Source: DASZFV01 sp035549075 (GTDB lineage Bacteria; Myxococcota_A; Polyangia; Fen-1088). From it: 64,000 bases of DNA. Numbering within the stretch: position 1 is the stretch's first letter; each line of letters begins with the position of its first letter. Both the position numbers and the translations under genes were made by a program. Shown in pieces: positions 57,020-64,000 of the stretch. Below the pieces are notes generated by a model that saw nothing but the letters and a program-made list of their open reading frames with translations, was not told the origin of the DNA and ran no database searches. The stretch spans positions 62,001-126,000 of the forward strand of contig DASZRT010000009.1 of assembly GCA_035549075.1 (NCBI GenBank), read 5' to 3'.

Positions 57020-58489
57020 ATGGCCGAGCCATTCGAGAAAGCGGGCAAGTGGTACAGCGCCTTCAAGGACCGCCACGGTCGATGGCGGTACCTCGTGCTC
57101 AAGGCGGCGACCAAGAGCGAGGCGCGGCGGCAGAACGCCGAGCTTCAGCTGAAGGAGGACCGGATCCGGAAGGGGCTCGACACCGCGCCGCTCGAGAACC
57201 TCGACGAGACCTTCGGCGATCTGCTCACGTGGTGGATGGACCATCGGCTGCGCCGGACTCGGGCCTACCGCCAGTGCTCGGGGACCGTGCGCCGGCACCT
57301 CCTCGGCTCGAAGCTGGCAGGCCTCGCGCCCGCGGAGGTCACGCCTGGCAAGGTCGAGGACTTCCTGTCGGCGAAGGAAGACGACGTCAGCGCCTCGACG
57401 GTGAACCACCTGCGCGCGTACATCCGGACAGCGTTCAACGCGGCCCGCGGCGCCGAGCGCTTCCATGGGCCGAACCCGGTCACGCGTGACGTGAAGAAGC
57501 GCAGAGTCCCGAAGCGCAAGCCGCTCTACCTACAGCCCGAGTGGGTACCGCAGATCCTCGACAGCGTGCCCGAGCGCTGGCGCGGCGTCTTCGCGACCGG
57601 CATCTACGCGGGGCTGCGCAAGGGCGAGATCGTCGCGCTCCAGAAGAGCGACGTCGATCTTGACGCTGGACTGCTCTACGTCCGTCGCTCGAACGACTCG
57701 GCCACGACGAAGGGCGGCCACGAGGACGGCATCCCGATCGCCGAGGAGCTCGTCCCGTACCTTCGCGAGGCGTTCGAAACGTCGCCGAGCGTGTGGCTGT
57801 TCCCGCGCCCCGACGGCGGCCGTCACCCGGAGAACGTCAACCTCGTCTCGATCCTCCGCACGGCGCTGCGCAAGGCCGATATCGTCACGGGCTACGTGCA
57901 TAAGTGCCGCCGCCAGCGCTGCGGCTACTCCGAGGAGGCCGCCGACGGGAACCTGCGCCGCTGCCCGAAGTGCAACATGAAGCTCTGGCCCGTCGGGAAG
58001 GTGCTCCCGATCCGCTTCCACGACACACGCCATACCACCGCCTCGCTGCTCATGATGTTCGGCGCGAACCCGGCCGCCGTGCAGCGCATCCTGCGCCACT
58101 CGGACATCCGCGTGACGATGGACGTCTACGGCCACCTCGCGCCGGGCTACCTGCGCAGCGAGATCGATCGGCTCTCGTTCCGTCCGAAGCCGGTCGATTC
58201 CGTCCGATTTACTTCACCGGTACTTCAAAGCTCGAAGGTCGACGATCTGCCGCTTCTGACCGCTCCCGAACCTGCGAACGATTCCAGCGACCTACCTCGG
58301 TCGGGGCGAGAGGATTCGAACCTCCGACATTCTGCTCCCAAAGCAGACGCGCTACCAGGCTGCGCCACGCCCCGTGGCGCGCGCATCTTACACAGTCGCG
58401 GCGCGGGCGGCACGCTCGCGTGCGAGCACGATCGCTACGCGCGGGCGGGGCGGCCGCCTTGGCGGGCTTCGGCTCGGCGCTCTACCTGA
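57020..58489 (+). CDS. Tyrosine integrase 2, C-terminus running through att and the tRNA
   Basis: 489 aa as it stands, ATG at 57020 after GGAGG. The same architecture as integrase 1: N-terminal arm-binding domain (KAGKWYSAFKDRHGRWRYLV), core-binding domain, catalytic Arg (YAGLRKGEIVAL), HxxR (RFHDTRHTTASLL), Tyr (VTMDVYGHLAPGYL), and a four-Cys insert (HKCRRQRCG, LRRCPKCNMKL). The tail crosses arm and core and continues antisense through the whole tRNA-Pro gene. In the excised circle the same frame would run into HTH A (45479-45793), giving 545 aa. Confidence 0.92.
   Translation: MAEPFEKAGKWYSAFKDRHGRWRYLVLKAATKSEARRQNAELQLKEDRIRKGLDTAPLENLDETFGDLLTWWMDHRLRRTRAYRQCSGTVRRHLLGSKLAGLAPAEVTPGKVEDFLSAKEDDVSASTVNHLRAYIRTAFNAARGAERFHGPNPVTRDVKKRRVPKRKPLYLQPEWVPQILDSVPERWRGVFATGIYAGLRKGEIVALQKSDVDLDAGLLYVRRSNDSATTKGGHEDGIPIAEELVPYLREAFETSPSVWLFPRPDGGRHPENVNLVSILRTALRKADIVTGYVHKCRRQRCGYSEEAADGNLRRCPKCNMKLWPVGKVLPIRFHDTRHTTASLLMMFGANPAAVQRILRHSDIRVTMDVYGHLAPGYLRSEIDRLSFRPKPVDSVRFTSPVLQSSKVDDLPLLTAPEPANDSSDLPRSGREDSNLRHSAPKADALPGCATPRGARILHSRGAGGTLACEHDRYARAGRPPWRASARRST
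58206..58231. repeat. Right arm-type repeat of element 2
   Basis: 26 bp, 24 identical to 45593-45618; TACTTCA twice at an 11-bp period. It lies 66 bp before the core, within integrase 2's frame. The layout is symmetrical with the arms of element 1. Confidence 0.72.
58298..58342. repeat. Right att core within the intact tRNA-Pro
   Basis: 45 bp identical to the other two cores. It overlaps tRNA-Pro from the anticodon loop to 3 bp past the 3' end, so insertion restores a complete tRNA at this side only. Identity to the leftmost core extends 5 bp further left (from 58293). Confidence 0.93.
58301..58374 (-). tRNA. tRNA-Pro(TGG), integration target
   Basis: 74 nt on the minus strand. Acceptor stem CGGGGCG paired with CGCCCCG, D arm GCGCAGCCTGGTAGCGC, anticodon stem-loop TCTGC-TTTGGGA-GCAGA with anticodon TGG, T arm with GTTCGAATC, discriminator A. 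CCA is not encoded (CCG follows). Both elements entered through its 3' half, leaving only this copy whole. Confidence 0.95.
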
Positions 58490-58785
58490 TCCAACAGGTT
58501 GAGCTGATCCACGGTGCGGGCGCCGCTGCGGGGAGCGGGCGCGGGGCGCTCGGGCGCATCCAGAGTTTGGATGCGGTAGTTGCCGATGAGGCCGGCGACG
58601 ATGTTGCGGGCGCGCTCGACGATCAGATCCTCGGACAGCTTCACGCCGTCGCGGGTCTGCAGCACGCGGATGCCGTCGGCGATGTCGTCGACCAACAGCC
58701 GCACAGTCGTCCCGCTCACCCGGGATCGCGTCCCCTCTCGCCTCACGATGGTCCGAAGGATAGGAGTTCCGTCTTCACGCGCCAA
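58435..58785 (-). CDS. Conserved-looking hypothetical protein next to tRNA-Pro
   Basis: 116 aa, ATG at 58785. A short alpha/beta N-terminal half (VSGTTVRLLVDDIADGIRVL, DLIVERARNIVAGLIGNYRI) is followed by a Pro/Arg-rich linker and a helical end (VDQLNLLDQVERRAEARQGG). Host gene of unknown role; about 60 bp from the tRNA start. Confidence 0.5.
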   Translation of the reverse strand: MAREDGTPILRTIVRREGTRSRVSGTTVRLLVDDIADGIRVLQTRDGVKLSEDLIVERARNIVAGLIGNYRIQTLDAPERPAPAPRSGARTVDQLNLLDQVERRAEARQGGRPARA

Positions 58786-58873
58786 GGGGAAATCTCGGCG
58801 AAAACGTTGAATTCACGCGCGCGGCGAGCGCCAAAATTCTGACGCGCGACGCTCGACCATCTGCGGCAAATGG

Positions 58874-59482
58874 TCACGCCTTCGGGCGCGCGATCACGGA
58901 AGCCAGCGCGACGCCCAGCGCGCGGAAGGCGACGGCCCGATGGGACAGGTGATTCTTCTCGTCGAGCGGGATCTCGGCCATGGTCTGCGCGCGCTCGACC
59001 ACCAAGAAGTACGGGTCGTAGCCGAAGCCGCCATCGCCGCGCGGCGCCTCGGTCACGCGGCCCTCGCACGCGCCGGCGCGCCACATTTCAATTCCGCGCG
59101 TGGGATCGACGAACGCGGCGACGCAGCGGTAGCGACACGTGCGTCGCGCCTCGGGCACGCCGCGCAGCGCTTCGATCAGCTTCGCGTTGTTGGCTTCGTC
59201 GGTCGCGCCCACGCCTGCGTAGCGCGCTGAAAAAACACCGGGCGCGCCGCCCAACGCGTCGACCTCCAAGCCTGAATCATCGGCCAGCGCGGGCAACCCG
59301 GTCGCGGCCGCGGCCTGGCGCGCCTTCGCGAGCGCGTTGCCCTCGAACGTCACCTCGTCCTCGCGCAGCTCGGCGTCGGGCGCGAGCTCGTCGATCGTCA
59401 CGAGCTCGAGGCCGCTTCCAGCCAGCAGCGGCACGAGCTCGCGCAGCTTGCCGCGGTTGCGTGTCGCGACGACGACCTTCAT
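58874..59482 (-). CDS. rdgB: dITP/XTP pyrophosphatase RdgB
   Basis: 202 aa, ATG at 59482. VVVATRNRGKLRELVPLLAG, VTFEGNALAKARQAA, ADDSGLEVDALGGAPGVFSA and GGFGYDPYFLV are the family's nucleotide and metal motifs. The enzyme removes non-canonical purine nucleotides from the dNTP/NTP pool. It follows rph by 6 bp, a common bacterial pairing. Normal length. Confidence 0.93.
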   Translation of the reverse strand: MKVVVATRNRGKLRELVPLLAGSGLELVTIDELAPDAELREDEVTFEGNALAKARQAAAATGLPALADDSGLEVDALGGAPGVFSARYAGVGATDEANNAKLIEALRGVPEARRTCRYRCVAAFVDPTRGIEMWRAGACEGRVTEAPRGDGGFGYDPYFLVVERAQTMAEIPLDEKNHLSHRAVAFRALGVALASVIARPKA

Positions 59483-59488
59483 CGAAAC

Positions 59489-60217
59489 CTACGGCTTGGC
59501 GCGATCGAGCGCTTCGCGCTGGCGCGCGAGCAACGTCTTCATCGCGCCCGACGCCAGCGTCACCAGCTGGCCGTACTGCTCGGCCGAGAACGACTCCTTC
59601 TCGGCGGTCGCCTGGATCTCCACGAAGCCGCCCGACTCGGTCATGACGAAGTTGCAGTCGACCTCGGCCTGCGAGTCCTCGACATACGGCAGGTCGACGC
59701 GCGCCTCGCCGTCGATGATGCCGGCCGAGATCGCGGCGACGGCCTGCTTGATGGGATCCTTCGCGCCGGGCAGCTTGCCGGCGGCGCGCAGCCGGCGCGT
59801 CGCGAGCGCGAGCGCGACGAAGCCGCCGGTGATGGCCGCCGTGCGCGTGCCGCCGTCGGCCTGGATGACGTCGCAGTCGACGGTGATCTGGCGCGGCCCC
59901 AGCGCCTTCTGATCGATCGCGGCCCGCAGCGCGCGGCCGATCAAGCGCTGGATCTCCTGGCCGCGCCCGCCGGGGTTGCGGCCGCTGCGCGTGTGGGTCG
60001 AGCGCGGCAGCATCGCGTACTCGGCGGTCACCCAGCCCTTGCCCTTCCCTTCCAGAAACGGCGGCACCTTCTCCTCGACGCTGGCGGTGCAGATGACGTG
60101 CGTCTCGCCGAACGCGATGAGCACGGAGCCTTCCGCGTAGCGGTTGAAGTCGGGGGTGATGGTGACGACGCGCAGCTCGTCGTTCTTGCGGCCGTCGGGT
60201 CTCGTCGTCTTGGACAT
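59489..60217 (-). CDS. rph: Ribonuclease PH
   Basis: 242 aa, ATG at 60217. MSKTTRPDGRKNDELRVVTI, RSGRNPGGRGQEIQRLIGRA and DCDVIQADGGTRTAAITG are diagnostic. It trims tRNA 3' ends with phosphate. The gene sits upstream of rdgB on the same strand, and its promoter region (60218-60340) is shared with the divergent kinase. Confidence 0.94.
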   Translation of the reverse strand: MSKTTRPDGRKNDELRVVTITPDFNRYAEGSVLIAFGETHVICTASVEEKVPPFLEGKGKGWVTAEYAMLPRSTHTRSGRNPGGRGQEIQRLIGRALRAAIDQKALGPRQITVDCDVIQADGGTRTAAITGGFVALALATRRLRAAGKLPGAKDPIKQAVAAISAGIIDGEARVDLPYVEDSQAEVDCNFVMTESGGFVEIQATAEKESFSAEQYGQLVTLASGAMKTLLARQREALDRAKP

Positions 60218-60340
60218 CAGGACCGCGGACTGTACATGGTGGGTGACGTCGCACGGAAGCCCACATCGTCGCGAAATCGCTGGCGCCGACCGGAAAGGGC
60301 CTAGGCAACTGCCGTCGCTGTGGGCATTCTTTGAGGGTCC

Positions 60341-61636
<1,296 letters not shown>

Positions 61637-61655
61637 AGAAGCGGCGGCCCGGCCC

Positions 61656-62036
61656 TCAGCGCGACATGCACTGCTTGTACGGAACGCCGCCGGGCGGCGC
61701 GGGGATCTCGCGGCACTGCTCGTCGTCGGCGCAGTCGGGATCGGCGGTGCACGAGACGGAGACGGCCATCCAACCGCCCGAGGCGACGATCGCGGCGACG
61801 CCGGCGGCGACGGCGACGAAGCCGGCGTCGACCATCGTGGCATTCCGGTTTTTGTCGAGCGACTCGCCCGCGGCCCACGACACGCCGCCCGCGACGACGG
61901 CCAGGCTGCCCAGCGCGGCGATCGTGCGCGGCGCCGCGTAGCGCCCCGTGCATCCGCTCACACACGCGAGCGCCAGCGTGAGCCGGGCCAGCACGGCGAC
62001 GCGCTTCGAAACTGTACGCCCGGGTGAATCTCCCAT
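61656..62036 (-). CDS. Putative lipoprotein
   Basis: 126 aa from the ATG at 62036. Signal sequence VAVLARLTLALACVSGC with lipobox VSGC, then a hydrophobic segment (IAALGSLAVVAGGVSWAAG), a second (GFVAVAAGVAAIVASGGWMA), and a C-terminal Cys-containing tail (SCTADPDCADDEQCREIP). Function unknown; divergent from the barrel-protein gene. Confidence 0.6.
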   Translation of the reverse strand: MGDSPGRTVSKRVAVLARLTLALACVSGCTGRYAAPRTIAALGSLAVVAGGVSWAAGESLDKNRNATMVDAGFVAVAAGVAAIVASGGWMAVSVSCTADPDCADDEQCREIPAPPGGVPYKQCMSR

Positions 62037-62057
62037 ATGGTCGGCGGCTCCGAGGCT

Positions 62058-62639
62058 ATGTCGACGGCGTTTCGATTTCCACTCGCGGCCACGGTCGTCG
62101 CGCTTTGCGTGGCGCTCGCGTCGCCCGCGCGCGCCGACGAGAACATGCTGCGCGGCCCGCACCCGTTCTTGAAGAGCAACGAGCTGTCGGCGCACATCCT
62201 GCTGGCGGGCGGCGGCGGCAGCACGCCCGGCGGCACGAAGCTGGCCGTCGACTATGGCTACAAGCTGGCGCCGCCGCTGTGGTTCGACGTGGCGCTCAAT
62301 TACCAGCACTCGACGTGTCACGAGCAATCGGGCGCGACGACGTGCTCGCAGGCGACGGGCGACGTCTGGGAGACGCTGGCGGGTGTGAAGCTCAAATTCG
62401 CGACGGCGATCCCCGTCGTGCCCTTCGTCAAGGCCATGGCGGGCTTCGCCTTCGAGTTCCCCGACGGCAGGTACAACGGCGGCGGCATCGCGGGGCGAGT
62501 GGGCGGCGGCGCGAACTACTTCTTCTACGACTGGCTGGGGCTGGGCGTCGAGCTCGGGGTCTCGTTCGGGTATTTGTCGACGAACCCCACGGGGTATTCG
62601 GTCATCGACTTCGGCGGCGGCCTCGAGTTTCAGTTTTAG
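62058..62639 (+). CDS. Outer-membrane beta-barrel-like protein
   Basis: 193 aa from the ATG at 62058 (an upstream in-frame GTG/ATG start at 62037 adds seven residues). Signal peptide FPLAATVVALCVALASPARA, then alternating beta-strands (LAVDYGYKLAPPLWFDVALN, LGVELGVSFGYLS) and a C-terminal aromatic end GGGLEFQF, the outer-membrane insertion signal. Small host porin-like or structural protein. Its stop overlaps the PepP stop on the other strand by four bases. Confidence 0.7.
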   Translation: MSTAFRFPLAATVVALCVALASPARADENMLRGPHPFLKSNELSAHILLAGGGGSTPGGTKLAVDYGYKLAPPLWFDVALNYQHSTCHEQSGATTCSQATGDVWETLAGVKLKFATAIPVVPFVKAMAGFAFEFPDGRYNGGGIAGRVGGGANYFFYDWLGLGVELGVSFGYLSTNPTGYSVIDFGGGLEFQF

Positions 62640-63964
62640 GCGACCGTCAGCTTCTCGATCTCGGCGACGCTCTTCGGCGTCTCGTGCGTGAGGTTGTCGT
62701 AGCCGCCCTCGGTCACGAGGATGTCGTCTTCGATCCTCACGCCCAGGCCGCGGTACTCGGGCGGCACGTCGGCGTCCTCGGCGACGTACAGGCCCGGCTC
62801 GATCGTGAGCACCATGCCGGGCGCCAGCGGACGCGCGGCGCCCTCCTCCGAGTAGAAGCCGACGTCGTGCACGTCGATGCCGAGCCAGTGACTCGTGCGG
62901 TGCATGTAGAACGGACGGTAGGCGCCGGTCTCGACGAGCTTTTCGAGGTCGCCGGCGTCCGGTCCCTTGATCAGGCCGAGCGCGACGAGGTGCCGCGTGA
63001 GCGACGTGAGCACCTGCCCGTGAATGTCGTCGATCGTCGCGCCGGGCTTCACGGCCTCGATCGCCGCGATCTGCGTGTCGAGCACGGCTTCGTACAAGCG
63101 GCGCTGCGGCTCGGTGAAGCGGCCGCCGACCGGGAACGTGCGCGTGACGTCGGCGGTGTAGCCGTCGACCTCGGCGCCGGCGTCGATGAGCAACAGCTGC
63201 CCGGCGGCCAGCGTCGACGAGTTCTCGACGTAGTGGAGGATGGTCGCGTTGACGCCGCCGCCCACGATCGTCGGGTAGCCGGGGCCCGCGCCGCCGCGGC
63301 GGCGGAACGTGTAGTCGACCAGCGCCTCGATCTCGCCTTCGTTGACGCCGGGACGCGCGGCGCGCATCGCCGCGATGTGCGCCTCGGCGGTGATGGCGGC
63401 GGCGCGGCGCTGCACGGCGATCTCTTCGGCGGTCTTCACGAGGCGCAGCTCGTGCACCGACAGGCGCGCGTCGACGAGACGCACGGGCGCGCGGCGGCCG
63501 CGGCGCTCGGCCGAGCGCATGCGCGCGACGGTGCGCGACACGAGCGTGTCGAGCGAGGGCTCGCGCCCGAACGGGAAGTGCACCTCTTCGACGCCGGCGA
63601 GCACCTCGGGCAGCTTCGTGTCGAGCTCGGTCGCGGGGAACGCGGCGTCGGCGCCAAAGTCGCGCACGGCGCCCTCGATGCCGGCGCGCCGGCCCGTCCA
63701 CGTCTCGGCGGCCGGATCGCGCGGCCGCACGAACATCACGAACGGCGTCTCGGGGTGATCGGGGCGCAGCACGATCGTCGTGCCCGGCTCTTGGAAGCCC
63801 GTCAGATAGAGGACGTCGCTGTCCTGCCGGAACTTGTAGTCGGTGTCGCCGTTGCGGAGCCGCTCGGGCGCCGAGGCGAGCACGAGCGCCGAACGCGGCG
63901 GCAGCATCTTCATGAGGCGGGCGCGGCGCGCGGCGTGCTCAGCGGAAACGGCCATCGCCTTCAT
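62636..63964 (-). CDS. pepP: Xaa-Pro aminopeptidase P
   Basis: 442 aa, ATG at 63964. N-terminal creatinase-like domain (DVLYLTGFQEPGTTIVLRPD), then a pita-bread peptidase with metal ligands in LLIDAGAEVDGYTADVTRTF (two Asp), HRTSHWLGIDVHDVG (His), LTIEPGLYVAE and GVRIEDDILV (Glu). It removes N-terminal residues before proline. Length is typical of the family. The window ends 36 bp beyond the start. Confidence 0.93.
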   Translation of the reverse strand: MKAMAVSAEHAARRARLMKMLPPRSALVLASAPERLRNGDTDYKFRQDSDVLYLTGFQEPGTTIVLRPDHPETPFVMFVRPRDPAAETWTGRRAGIEGAVRDFGADAAFPATELDTKLPEVLAGVEEVHFPFGREPSLDTLVSRTVARMRSAERRGRRAPVRLVDARLSVHELRLVKTAEEIAVQRRAAAITAEAHIAAMRAARPGVNEGEIEALVDYTFRRRGGAGPGYPTIVGGGVNATILHYVENSSTLAAGQLLLIDAGAEVDGYTADVTRTFPVGGRFTEPQRRLYEAVLDTQIAAIEAVKPGATIDDIHGQVLTSLTRHLVALGLIKGPDAGDLEKLVETGAYRPFYMHRTSHWLGIDVHDVGFYSEEGAARPLAPGMVLTIEPGLYVAEDADVPPEYRGLGVRIEDDILVTEGGYDNLTHETPKSVAEIEKLTVA

Positions 63965-64000
63965 CTTAACTTATGATGCGCGCGCCCGCCGTCGGTGGGC

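Larger units (their letters stand above)
45434..58342. mobile_element. Element 2: integrative mobilizable element at tRNA-Pro
   Basis: Unit of 12,864 bp between identical 45-bp cores, with its own arm repeats (45593-45618 and 58206-58231), its own integrase and HTH genes A and B, and a VirD2-like relaxase with an accessory protein. No coupling protein or type IV secretion genes are present, so transfer would need a helper. Cargo is an ADP-ribosyltransferase-like pair, unrecognised large proteins, an RHH-wHTH/HEPN-like pair and a proteasome-like hydrolase. Confidence 0.88.

Noticed and set aside
1166..58342. Recurrent peptides GARGFEPPTFCSQ and SGREDSNLRHSAPK as a conserved protein motif
   Set aside because: They are antisense translations of the tRNA-Pro 3' half in two frames. 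They matter only for the reading-frame argument about integrase tails.

Overview
This window looks like chromosomal DNA of a high-GC member of the Myxococcota carrying two related integrative elements inserted in tandem at one tRNA-Pro(TGG) gene. Host evidence is a secreted protein with a MYXO-CTERM-type C-terminus (372-980), a eukaryotic-type Ser/Thr kinase (60341-61636) and ordinary housekeeping genes on the right (rdgB, rph, an aminopeptidase P). The start of a ROK-type sugar kinase lies at the left edge.

The 3' part of the tRNA gene is present three times as a 45-bp identical core: 1166-1210, 45434-45478 and 58298-58342. Only the last copy belongs to a whole tRNA (58301-58374, minus strand). 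Element 1 spans 1166-45478 (unit of about 44.3 kb) and element 2 spans 45434-58342 (unit of about 12.9 kb). Both share one plan: core, subterminal arm repeat, HTH gene A, cargo, HTH gene B, tyrosine integrase, arm repeat, core. Both integrases carry an extra four-cysteine insert. In both elements the integrase frame runs through the core, and in the excised circle it would join, in frame and without a stop, to HTH gene A at the other end. Integration would therefore cut the C-terminal domain off the integrase.

Element 1, from left to right: a plus-strand early/regulatory block (HTH, XRE regulator, DNA methyltransferase, sigma-like protein, two small proteins; 1414-5214). Next comes a minus-strand CBASS operon (small membrane protein, CD-NTase, SLATT effector; 5265-6925). 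A minus-strand run of 14 virion-like genes follows (7001-15491) with a transglycosylase, a transglutaminase-like protein, two beta-rich capsid candidates, two spike-like proteins sharing a C-terminal domain, and several single-span membrane proteins. It has no terminase, portal, tail or packaging ATPase. Then a six-gene operon holds a type I restriction-modification system with Septu (ptuAB) fused to its end (16610-25857). A replication block has a primase-helicase flanked by GC-rich repeats and preceded by a second sigma-like protein (26002-31145). Finally, an eight-gene minus-strand defence-like block runs from 43578 down to 31927: PRTase-like, ORC/CDC6-like ATPase, an unrecognised protein, N6-MTase-like, McrB, McrC, a zinc-ribbon protein and a Ski2-like helicase.

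Element 2 is a mobilizable element: a VirD2-like relaxase, an accessory RHH protein and a repeat-rich candidate oriT, with no type IV secretion genes. Its cargo is an ADP-ribosyltransferase-like protein with a partner, two large unrecognised proteins, an RHH-wHTH regulator with a HEPN-like partner, and a proteasome-beta-like Ntn hydrolase whose residue 2 is Thr. No CRISPR array, rRNA gene or insertion sequence was seen.
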